Assembly: GCF_027938815.1 (NCBI RefSeq) | Contig: NZ_CP115913.1 | Coordinates: forward strand, 5,614,001 to 5,678,000 | DNA: 64,000 nucleotides | Reading direction: 5' to 3' | Source: Oceanirhabdus sp. W0125-5 | GTDB taxonomy: Bacteria > Bacillota > Clostridia > Clostridiales > Clostridiaceae | Part shown: piece after piece, positions 8,688-15,614 of the stretch | Layout: every line of letters begins with the position of its first letter | Numbering within the stretch: position 1 is the first letter of the stretch | The notes under the pieces: model-generated | What the model was told of the DNA's origin: nothing | What the model saw: only the letters and a program-made list of their open reading frames with translations | Database searches by the model: none | Translations under genes and position numbers: made by a program

Positions 8688-8845
8688 ATTACAACCTCTC
8701 CTCACATATATATTTAATTCATTTATATTCCTTGATTTATCTATATTATAAATTGAATATTAAAAAGATGCTGTAACATTGGTTACTATTTTTAAGAAAC
8801 TATAAATTTATTAAAGTAAACATTTATTAATTTTTCCTAACTATC

Positions 8846-9088
8846 TTATAAAGGAAAAAATATTTCTTGGTAATTGCTCATTTTGTAAAGTACTTCCCAT
8901 ACTTTGCTCATTTCTTCTTCTCTGATATCATTCCAATTTTCATCATCTAAAGCAAGTGATACTGCTTTATCAAAATCATGAATAATCTTTATATCATTAA
9001 TTGAGTTTAACTGAGCTGAAAATAGTTTATTTTTATTTACAAATTGTAAAATCTCAATTAATAACTTATTATTACTTCCATACTCCAT
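8846..9088 (-). CDS. Hypothetical protein, last gene of the toxin-immunity island
   Basis: Uncharacterised 80-aa acidic protein (many Asp/Glu/Asn), no signal peptide or membrane helix. It starts at an ATG preceded by AAAGGTGATAATAA. It lies about 45 nt after the end of the GAD-like/DUF1851 immunity gene on the same strand, so it is probably co-transcribed. A second immunity protein or a remnant of one is possible from context only; I do not recognise a family. Confidence 0.6.
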   Translation of the reverse strand: MEYGSNNKLLIEILQFVNKNKLFSAQLNSINDIKIIHDFDKAVSLALDDENWNDIREEEMSKVWEVLYKMSNYQEIFFPL

Positions 9089-9134
9089 TTATTATCACCT
9101 TTTTATAATTTAAAAGTATTTTCTTATTAATCCT

Positions 9135-9686
9135 TTATTCAATTTGTCCCATAAATTGAGTTATCATACCAATATGCTCTTTTAATTTCATTTTCTTCAG
9201 ATTTTCTACTTTCTCTAACCCACCTAATCCCAGAAGTGGCGTATACCCAAAACATTCATCATAAGCTGGTTTCCCATTCATCTCAATTGCTTCAGGATAA
9301 GGTAACCAATCTAAAACTTCTTCATAAAACTCTTTATCTTCTTCTAAATCTGAGAAGAAAAATCTAAACCCTGAAGATACTGCTTTAATTTTACCTTTCC
9401 TAAAATTAAGCAAAATCAAATATTTATTATCTTCCCAAACAAGAATATCTCCCATTGAAGTTGTGAATAATGTAATAGCATCCTTACTTCTTACATAAAC
9501 CGCTTTTAATGTTTCATCAAAATCATCAGGATTAACAATTTTTAGATATCCATTTAATATACTTCCAAAACCATATGTTTTCCATATTTCTAATAATTTA
9601 TCAGGTATTACCCTATCATACTTATTAATAATTGACTCTGGAACTTTTTCTTCTAATATAAAGTCATTAAAGATATTATTTAACAT
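9135..9686 (-). CDS. Immunity protein with GAD-like and DUF1851 domains (Tdi1-like)
   Basis: Predicted cytoplasmic antidote of 183 aa. The N-terminal half (PDKLLEIWKTYGFGSILNGYLKI, then NPDDF) matches the GAD-like domain and the C-terminal half (WEDNKYLILLNFRKGKIKAV, then PLLGLGGLEKVENL and HIGMITQFMGQIE) matches DUF1851. The same pair makes up the Tdi immunity proteins that block Tde DNase effectors of type VI secretion systems, whose toxin domain is Ntox15. Here the gene begins 17 nt after the stop of an Ntox15 cassette, which supports an active toxin/antidote pair. The ATG at 9684-9686 is used (AGGAG 8 nt upstream); an in-frame GTG 9 nt earlier is rejected. Confidence 0.86.
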   Translation of the reverse strand: MLNNIFNDFILEEKVPESIINKYDRVIPDKLLEIWKTYGFGSILNGYLKIVNPDDFDETLKAVYVRSKDAITLFTTSMGDILVWEDNKYLILLNFRKGKIKAVSSGFRFFFSDLEEDKEFYEEVLDWLPYPEAIEMNGKPAYDECFGYTPLLGLGGLEKVENLKKMKLKEHIGMITQFMGQIE

Positions 9687-9703
9687 ACATATCACTCCTG
9701 TAT

Positions 9704-10513
9704 TTAGTCGGTTAATTTAACATTTAAGTATGTTGCCTTTTTTTCTGCCCCTGTCATCTTTTCTGCCATCTTTCTAATTTGTTCATCCATTGCATCTATC
9801 CTATATTTCCACTGTGAACCAAGAGATGAGTTAATACGTTTATCCCCCATTCCACCGATATTAAGTGGATTTCCTCCTGCAATTTGATCTGGATTATGAA
9901 GTGCAGCCTGTTCTTTCATCCATTGTGATGCTTGTTTTTCTGCTTCTTTTCTTGATATTCCACTTTCTCTTAGTTCATCAACTTTATCAATATAAGCTTT
10001 TTCTCTTGCTGCTTGTTGAGCCGCATTACCTTCTAAAGCTCTTCCTTCTTTCAAATATCTGTCTCTATTTGCAAGATACTCATCTACAGTTAAAGAATTT
10101 AGACCATTCTCTTGATCCTTTAATTGTCTCTTAAATTCAACTGTATCATGTTTAGGATTTTTTTTGAAGGCTACTTGTATTTCATCAGTTTTTAACGCCT
10201 TTTCAGCCGCTTCCTTAGCAGCTTTCTCTTTTGCCGCCTTCTCTGCCGCTTCCTTTGCTGCCTTCTCTTTTGCTTCCTTCTCCGCTGCTTTCTTCAATGC
10301 CTTATACTTATCTACTGTCTCTGCTGTTTTATCTAAAACTTGTTGCCCTGCTCCAAATCCGCTTCCTAAATATACACTTTTGCTTCCGGATTCCTTCCAG
10401 GCTTGATTTAGCAGTTTGCCATTCTCTGAGGCTTTATTTACTGTTTTCTTTACTTTACTTATCATTGTATCAAAACCACTTCGGGCTTTGTCAAGTGCAG
10501 CTTCTCGCTTCGC
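9704..10513 (-). CDS. Orphan polymorphic-toxin cassette, Ntox15 nuclease domain, no clear start
   Basis: Open frame of 270 codons bounded upstream by a TAA at 10514-10516. Codons 1-72 form a linker shared with the HNH cassette; next come Ala/Lys/Glu-rich repeats (KAAKEAAE units); the last 155 residues match polymorphic toxin type 15 with the HxxD motif (HNPD) followed by QIAGGNP and IGGMGDKRINSSLGSQW. Ntox15 domains are DNases in Agrobacterium Tde effectors. The only early ATG (10463-10465) has no good ribosome binding site, and there is no trafficking domain or signal peptide. This looks like a displaced C-terminal tip waiting for recombination into a full-length toxin, or a toxin made only at low level. 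Its antidote gene follows after 17 nt. Confidence 0.75.
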   Translation of the reverse strand, partial: AKREAALDKARSGFDTMISKVKKTVNKASENGKLLNQAWKESGSKSVYLGSGFGAGQQVLDKTAETVDKYKALKKAAEKEAKEKAAKEAAEKAAKEKAAKEAAEKALKTDEIQVAFKKNPKHDTVEFKRQLKDQENGLNSLTVDEYLANRDRYLKEGRALEGNAAQQAAREKAYIDKVDELRESGISRKEAEKQASQWMKEQAALHNPDQIAGGNPLNIGGMGDKRINSSLGSQWKYRIDAMDEQIRKMAEKMTGAEKKATYLNVKLTD

Positions 10514-10651
10514 TTAATTGATAATGGATAATGTATAATGGATAACGTCGGTTATTTCTCTCCGAGAAATTTTTTCTTATCAAACCTCTCTCTTTTCCAT
10601 ATCTATCTTTATTCTCTTTAATCACTCTAAAGTCCTTGCCTCTCGGCTAAT
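10257..10651 (-). repeat. Toxin-cassette direct repeat, copy 1
   Basis: About 395 bp nearly identical to 12860-13267 (copy 2 has a 12-nt insertion in the Ala/Lys/Glu repeat and a few substitutions). It contains the 72-codon toxin linker, the TAA, the fragment of the dispersed element and about 80 bp of flanking DNA. Same orientation, so recombination between copies would delete or duplicate the DNA between them, including the HNH/SUKH or Ntox15 pair. Confidence 0.9.
10514..10575 (-). repeat. Fragment of the dispersed element at the toxin-cassette edge (copy E)
   Basis: Carries the flank words (AATTGATAATGGATAATG) and the terminal hairpin ATTTCTC-TCC-GAGAAAT (10554-10570) of the dispersed element, without its hairpin 1 or cloverleaf. 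The toxin frame opens at the TAA where this fragment ends. An equal copy is at 13130-13190. Confidence 0.75.
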
Positions 10652-10890
10652 TACTTTTTCTTTGCTTTTGCCTTATATACTACTTATGTTATTACTTTCA
10701 CTATTTACTCTCTCTAAGAAGCTTTCGCTTGTAAACCTTTAATCGTTAAACAAATAGTTTGCTTTTCTTCTTTTACTTGTATTAATACTAATTGATTTAA
10801 TACTATCAATCATTTTATTAGTTAAATGAATTTATTTTAAATTCAGGATGTTTTCGGGCACGTATCTATTTAATAACATGCCTTCATACT
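10576..10890. other. Non-coding spacer between Ntox15 cassette and YezG-type gene
   Basis: AT-rich DNA. The first 75 bp belong to the cassette direct repeat; the rest holds no open frame, ribosome binding site or strong hairpin that I can support. Confidence 0.5.
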
Positions 10891-11373
10891 TTATAAAGTT
10901 TTTCCTTGTTCATTTAGATATTCTAGCAATAATTCTTTTTCGTACTCATCATCTGGTATTATTCCTAATTCATCATATGCCCATCTTATTTCTCTTTCTA
11001 GTCTACTAATTTCGGAATTTCTTTCATACCCATACTTAACTTTGAATTTCCAGTTACTATCCAAATAAAAGGTTAATGAACACCATGTTGATTGTCCTGA
11101 AATAAGAAACTCGCTCCACAATTTCTTATTTATATCGATTAATTCATCTATTGAAGAATCAAAAAAATCTTCATTAACATTATACTTATCTGGAATATTA
11201 CCACTATGACATACCTCAGTACAATCTTCAGAATAAAAATAGAAACTTACAGAACTTGTATTCCCTGTTTCTTCTGAATACATTACTACTTTATCCCATT
11301 CTATAGGTATTATTTGTTCTAATTTTTCAGCTATTTGATTATAATACTTAGTTAATTTCTTTTCATTAATCAT
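10891..11373 (-). CDS. YezG/DUF600-family immunity protein
   Basis: Cytoplasmic 160-aa protein. The N-terminal pattern YNQIAEKLEQIIPIEWDKVV, the strand SVSFYFYSED and the motif DELIDINKKLWSEF match the DUF600/YezG family; YezG of Bacillus subtilis neutralises the LXG toxin YeeF. It starts at an ATG after GGAGAAAATAT. No intact cognate toxin is adjacent: only a possible broken toxin end lies just upstream (11388-11528). It may therefore be an orphan antidote kept against toxins of related strains (inference). Confidence 0.85.
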   Translation of the reverse strand: MINEKKLTKYYNQIAEKLEQIIPIEWDKVVMYSEETGNTSSVSFYFYSEDCTEVCHSGNIPDKYNVNEDFFDSSIDELIDINKKLWSEFLISGQSTWCSLTFYLDSNWKFKVKYGYERNSEISRLEREIRWAYDELGIIPDDEYEKELLLEYLNEQGKTL

Positions 11374-11387
11374 ATATTTTCTCCAAT

Positions 11388-11528
11388 TTAATTATTAAAT
11401 GTTTCAATTGCCCATTTTCCGTTATTTATTTTATATTTTACTTTAAAAGACGTAAGCCATTTTTATCCACTACTGTATATAGGATTAATCTTAAATTTAT
11501 ATAATCTATGCTTTAAATTTTTATTTTA
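11388..11528 (-). pseudogene. Possible remnant of a toxin C-terminus upstream of the YezG-type gene
   Basis: One frame reads RLYKFKINPIYSSG, an in-frame TAA, then KWLTSFKVKYKINNGKWAIE up to a stop 14 nt before the YezG-type start codon. The position, just 5' of an immunity gene, and the strand-like NGKW tail suggest the end of a decayed toxin tip. No start codon, and only about 40 residues. The evidence is thin. Confidence 0.3.
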
Positions 11529-11530
11529 AG

Positions 11531-11572
11531 AAAACAGGAGTTGACTACTTCTTAGTCTTCAACTCCTGTTTT
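11531..11572 (-). terminator. Strong intrinsic terminator of the HNH/SUKH pair
   Basis: Perfect 14-bp inverted repeat AAAACAGGAGTTGA / TCAACTCCTGTTTT. It lies 89 nt past the SUKH stop codon, with T-rich sequence on both sides, so it may also act on rightward transcripts. Confidence 0.8.
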
Positions 11573-11660
11573 ATATTTACTTACCATTAAATTAAATATT
11601 TAATATATTACCTAAAATTACTCGTTGGTATTAATCATGAAAGCATCATTGTAACTAAAT

Positions 11661-12362
11661 TTATTCAAAACCAATAACAATCCATTCATCTACTATGTCC
11701 CAAAAGTTAATGTTATATTTAGGTTGATTATTTGAGAACCATAAAGTAGCATTATCATTAATACAATTTTTATAATCTATAGCCACATATCCACCCATAC
11801 CACTTTTGAAAAAACCAAATGTTGTTTTTAAATCGATTTGTAAAGGTTCTTTTAACTCTTCAATGATCCCCCATTCATCCTCATCAAAATATGTTACAGA
11901 TTCAAGAGGTACTAACCCCATTGCCTGACTTGCAAAAAAATAAAATCCATTATGAACATTTTCATAGAAATTTCGAATAGAAGTTGGGAATTTACCCCAT
12001 ACTTTTTCAAGTTCCGAATTGTTAATCTTGTCATGTGGATTTCTTCCCTCAAAATATTCTATATCACCTTCTGATGTCCTAATACTATATAAAATAGAAT
12101 ACCTTTCATCACACTTCATCAATTCGATATTATCAATATTCTCAGATAAATAAGCTATAGTATTTCTTAATTCAGTATTAACATTCTTTTCCCATAAATC
12201 CAATACTATATCTATTCTCTTTTCACTATCTTTTTCTGAGAAAGCTCTATACCATTCACTTGGTATACAGTTAAAATCAACTTCATTATTTTCATCAACA
12301 TTTATAAGTTCAATTTTATCATTATATTGTCTTAAAAATTCTAGCTTTTCCTCCATAGACAT
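11661..12362 (-). CDS. SUKH (SMI1/KNR4) family immunity protein
   Basis: Predicted 233-aa cytoplasmic antidote. The C-terminal 130 residues carry the SUKH pattern: LEKVWGKFPTSIRNFYENVHNG, with FPTSIRNFY as the conserved opening, then GLVPLESVTYFDEDEW, FGFFKSGMGGYVAIDY and FWDIVDEWIVIGFE. The N-terminal 90 residues are a charged extension without a known motif. SUKH proteins commonly protect against nuclease toxins with HNH folds, and here the gene follows the HNH cassette after 11 nt. It starts at an ATG behind AGGAGATAATT. Confidence 0.85.
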   Translation of the reverse strand: MSMEEKLEFLRQYNDKIELINVDENNEVDFNCIPSEWYRAFSEKDSEKRIDIVLDLWEKNVNTELRNTIAYLSENIDNIELMKCDERYSILYSIRTSEGDIEYFEGRNPHDKINNSELEKVWGKFPTSIRNFYENVHNGFYFFASQAMGLVPLESVTYFDEDEWGIIEELKEPLQIDLKTTFGFFKSGMGGYVAIDYKNCINDNATLWFSNNQPKYNINFWDIVDEWIVIGFE

Positions 12363-12373
12363 AATTATCTCCT

Positions 12374-13129
12374 TTAATCATTTTTCTTTAAATTTTCTTT
12401 AACTAAATCATCTATTTGCTTTTGCAACTGTATTTCTAATTCTTTTTCCTTTTTAATCATTTTTTCTCTAAATTGAGGATCTACTTCAATATTCTCTTTT
12501 TTATAAATTGTCCATTCTGAATAAGATTTTGCTCCTTTAGATTTATTTGCAGCTTCGCTTAAACCAATAAAATTATCTGGATTATTCAAAATTTGCTTTT
12601 GTTGTTCTTTTGTTAATTTGTCAAACCCCTCCATTTTGGTTATCTTATCCATTGATACAATATGATCAGCTTGAAGTGTACCTGTAATCTTCTTACCTGG
12701 AAGTGCTGGATCTGGCGTCCCTTTTATATTCGTTAGATCCTTATTTACCTCCTTTTGCATTTTTCTCGAAGGCGTTTTCTTTCTAAGATCGTTATATAGT
12801 TCATCTGAAATTCTTCTTTCACCATATCTAGCTCCTCCAATTTTATCAGCAGTTTCCTTTGCTGCCTTCTCTTTTGCTTCCTTCTCCGCTGCTTCCTGTG
12901 CTGCTTTCTTCAATGCCTTATACTTATCTACTGTCTCTGCTGTTTTATCTAAAACTTGTTGCCCTGCTCCAAATCCGCTTCCTAAATATACACTTTTACT
13001 TCCTGATTCCTTCCAGGCTTGATTTAGCAGTTTGCCATTCTCTGAGGCTTTATTTACTGTTTTCTTTACTTTACTTATTATTGTATCAAAACCACTTCGG
13101 GCTTTGTCAAGTGCAGCTTCTCGCTTCGC
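12374..13129 (-). CDS. Orphan polymorphic-toxin cassette, HNH nuclease domain, no start codon
   Basis: Open frame of 252 codons bounded upstream by a TAA (13130-13132). Codons 1-72 equal the linker of the Ntox15 cassette, except that the ATG there is ATA here, so no ATG is available before the nuclease domain. After a short Ala/Lys/Glu repeat comes an HNH/colicin-DNase-like domain: LQADHIVSMDKIT (Asp-His), then LNNPDNFIGLSEAANKSKG (Asn residues and NKSKG end motif). An in-frame TTG exists at 12911-12913 without a convincing ribosome binding site. Most likely a silent tip module for recombination, kept with its SUKH antidote gene; alternatively translated weakly from a non-standard start. Confidence 0.72.
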   Translation of the reverse strand, partial: AKREAALDKARSGFDTIISKVKKTVNKASENGKLLNQAWKESGSKSVYLGSGFGAGQQVLDKTAETVDKYKALKKAAQEAAEKEAKEKAAKETADKIGGARYGERRISDELYNDLRKKTPSRKMQKEVNKDLTNIKGTPDPALPGKKITGTLQADHIVSMDKITKMEGFDKLTKEQQKQILNNPDNFIGLSEAANKSKGAKSYSEWTIYKKENIEVDPQFREKMIKKEKELEIQLQKQIDDLVKENLKKND

Positions 13130-13267
13130 TTAATTGATAATGGATAATGTATAATGGATAACGTCGGTTATTTCTCTCCGAGAAATTTTTTCTTATCAAA
13201 CCTCTCTCTTTTCCATATCTATCTTTATTCTCTTTAATTACTCTAAAGTCCTTGCCTTTGGGCTAAT
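12860..13267 (-). repeat. Toxin-cassette direct repeat, copy 2, with element fragment (copy F)
   Basis: Near-identical partner of 10257-10651. Contains the 72-codon linker, the TAA, the dispersed-element fragment with terminal hairpin ATTTCTC-TCC-GAGAAAT (13170-13186) and the same downstream flank up to GGCTAAT. The 5' end of the cassette lies about 85 bp from the pulA terminator; no larger toxin gene is upstream. Confidence 0.9.
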
Positions 13268-13351
13268 AAATTATTTTGGCTTTTTGCGTACCTGCTTCTT
13301 TTACTTTCCAGTATCCTTCTTTTACTACTGTCTTTACTTTTTTGTAGTAAT

Positions 13352-13383
13352 AAAAAAAGAGCAACCACTACGGTTACCCTCTT
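13352..13383 (-). terminator. Terminator of the glycogen operon after pulA
   Basis: Read leftward: AAGAGGGTAACC, loop GTAGT, GGTTGCTCTT, then TTTTT. It lies 13 nt past the pulA stop codon. Confidence 0.78.
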
Positions 13384-13395
13384 ACTCTTTAATAT

Positions 13396-15270
13396 TTATT
13401 CTCTACACAATATACAAGTACTCAAAGCTCCAACCTTTATTTCATTTGAAATGTATACACTTTCATTCTGAATACCATGTCTATTTGCTCCAAATTCATT
13501 TGCAATAACTTTCCACAGTCCTTCTAATGGAAGCTTAATTGTTACTTCATATCTATTTCCATTATGAATAATAAATATATGCTCATAATCACCTTCATAA
13601 GGGGAATTCAATATATAAGCCACAGTATTTTTAGGAGCTTCTATAAAATTCAAGTAGTTTTTTATATCCTCAGCTTTATCCATAGTCATAACATGTTGAC
13701 TCTTTCTAAATGCAATTAGCTCCTTTATATAATTAAATGTTTTTAAATATTTATTTTTTCTATTCCAATCTATCTTATTTATATGATCGCCTAAATTATA
13801 GCTGTTATCAATTCCTTCTTTACTTCTTAAAAATTCTGAGCCTCCATGTAAAAATGGAATCCCTTGTGATGTTAGTATAATAGATAGTGCTAACCTATTC
13901 ATCTTTTCCCTTTCTTCCAAGGATGCATCACCATTACTTTTCTCTAATTTATCAAATAAGGTTAAGTTATCATGGCAGCTCACATAATTTATACATTCTA
14001 TAGGGTCTTTTGCAAATCCCCATAAAGTATTATTATAATTAATGCTTCCCACTACTCCCTTTTTAATTTCATTTTCCAGTCCTGAAGCTCCATTAACAAA
14101 TCCTAATAAAAAGCCACTATTATCTCCCTTAATAGCGTTTCGTATTTCATCATTAAATACTGCAATATTCATCCCTCTTTGTTTTCCCTTGGTAAATTGA
14201 AGGTTATAATCTAAAGCTGAACATCCTCCTGTCCAAGGTTCTCCATATATTAAGATATTGGGATTTATTTTTCTAAGTTCTTTTTCAACTTCCCTCATTG
14301 TTTCTATATCATGAAGTGCCATAAGATCAAATCTAAAACCATCAATTTTATATTCACTTGCCCAAAACTTTACACAGTCTACTATAAGTTTTCTTACCAT
14401 AGGCTTTTCTGATGCAATTTCATTGCCACATCCAGAGCCATTAGAATAACTCTCATCATCATACGTTCTATAATAATATTTAGGTACAAGAATATCAAAA
14501 GGAGTTGTTCCAGTTTTATAAGTGTGATTAAACACTACATCCATTACAACTCTAATATTATTTTCATGTAATGCTTTTACCATCTCTTTAAATTCTCTTA
14601 TCCTTACTTCTCCATTATAAGGATTTGTGGAATAAGACCCCTCAGGAACAAAATATAAACAGGGATCATATCCCCAATTGTACTGATTTCCTTTACTTTC
14701 ATCTACACTTTGGAAATCAAAAACAGGCATTAAATGAAGATGTGTTATACCAAGTTCTTTAAGATGCTCTATTCCAGTTAATATCCCATCTGTTCCTTTA
14801 GTATTCTCTTCAGTAAACGCTAGGTACTTCCCCTTATTCTTCATACCTGAATTTATATCTATTGAAAAATCCCTTACATGGATTTCATATATAATCATTT
14901 CGCAAAACCTCAAGGCTTCAGGTCTTTGATGTTCCTTCCACCCTACTGGATTTATAGAATCAAAATCCACTATCATCCCTTTTTCACTATTAACCCCAGC
15001 ACCCTTTGCATATGGATCTTGCGTTTCCTTTTCTATACCATCAATTGTTACTCTATAATTATAATATTTATTTTTATAATCTCCTTTAAGCTTAAGTTCC
15101 CAAATTCCTTTCTCACCCTTACTCATCTCATGTACATTACCATTACTATCATGCTCATGGTAAATAACTAATCTTATACTTTGCGCATTAGGGGACCATA
15201 CTTTAAATACTGTATGGCTTTTACTGTACTTTGCACCTAAATCCTGTCCAGTATAAATATTGGATTCCAT
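13396..15270 (-). CDS. pulA: Type I pullulanase (glycogen/alpha-glucan debranching enzyme)
   Basis: Hydrolyses alpha-1,6 branch points of glycogen. 624 aa, no signal peptide, so cytoplasmic. Order: CBM48-like N-domain (residues 15-100), then the GH13 barrel with the type I pullulanase signature YNWGYDP (197-203), VVMDVVFNHT (241-250), nucleophile D315 in GFRFD, acid/base E344 in IYGEPW and D434 in SCHDN; then a C-terminal beta domain. Last gene of the leftward glycogen operon and separated from glgP by a dispersed-element copy. With glgP it allows complete glycogen breakdown. Confidence 0.94.
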   Translation of the reverse strand: MESNIYTGQDLGAKYSKSHTVFKVWSPNAQSIRLVIYHEHDSNGNVHEMSKGEKGIWELKLKGDYKNKYYNYRVTIDGIEKETQDPYAKGAGVNSEKGMIVDFDSINPVGWKEHQRPEALRFCEMIIYEIHVRDFSIDINSGMKNKGKYLAFTEENTKGTDGILTGIEHLKELGITHLHLMPVFDFQSVDESKGNQYNWGYDPCLYFVPEGSYSTNPYNGEVRIREFKEMVKALHENNIRVVMDVVFNHTYKTGTTPFDILVPKYYYRTYDDESYSNGSGCGNEIASEKPMVRKLIVDCVKFWASEYKIDGFRFDLMALHDIETMREVEKELRKINPNILIYGEPWTGGCSALDYNLQFTKGKQRGMNIAVFNDEIRNAIKGDNSGFLLGFVNGASGLENEIKKGVVGSINYNNTLWGFAKDPIECINYVSCHDNLTLFDKLEKSNGDASLEEREKMNRLALSIILTSQGIPFLHGGSEFLRSKEGIDNSYNLGDHINKIDWNRKNKYLKTFNYIKELIAFRKSQHVMTMDKAEDIKNYLNFIEAPKNTVAYILNSPYEGDYEHIFIIHNGNRYEVTIKLPLEGLWKVIANEFGANRHGIQNESVYISNEIKVGALSTCILCRE

Positions 15271-15360
15271 AATACTCCTCCAAGATTATTAGATTGTATC
15301 AAAAGAATTCGTATTACTTTCAATGCCCCCTAAACTAACACGCATGCGTGCTTTAGAATA

Positions 15361-15608
15361 AATGTATAATGTATAATTGATAATGTATAATGAAGGATGG
15401 TTCTGACTTAGGTCAGAACCTACATTTTATTGTTCTTTAGGACAATAAGATTTTACTCATTTTATCCAAGTATAAAATATTGTATTTATAATACAATGTT
15501 TCATCTAGATGAAACGAGTTAACTTATTTGTCCATGGAACAATAAAATTATAATTTCTCGAAGAGAAATGTCCATCATTCTCAATTCTCCATTCTCAATT
15601 CTCCATTA
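15361..15608 (+). repeat. Dispersed cloverleaf element, copy B
   Basis: Fills the 344-bp gap between glgP and pulA. Parts in the same order as copy A: flank words; hairpin 1 GGTTCTGAC/GTCAGAACC (15399-15420); ATTGTTCTTTAGGACAATAA; outer stem ACTC/GAGT plus weaker pairs (15451-15458 with 15516-15523) enclosing ATTTTAT/ATAAAAT (15459-15478), ATTGTAT/ATACAAT (15479-15497) and GTTTCATC/GATGAAAC (15498-15515); terminal hairpin ATTTCTC-GAA-GAGAAAT (15553-15569); then CTCAATTCTCCATT words. It is antisense to the operon. Confidence 0.82.
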
Positions 15609-15614
15609 TGTTTT

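Noticed and set aside
10164..10521. Plus-strand open frames opposite the toxin cassettes
   Set aside because: They are mirror images of the Ala/Lys/Glu-rich minus-strand repeats, give Ser/Ala/Leu/Phe-rich nonsense and have no ribosome binding site.
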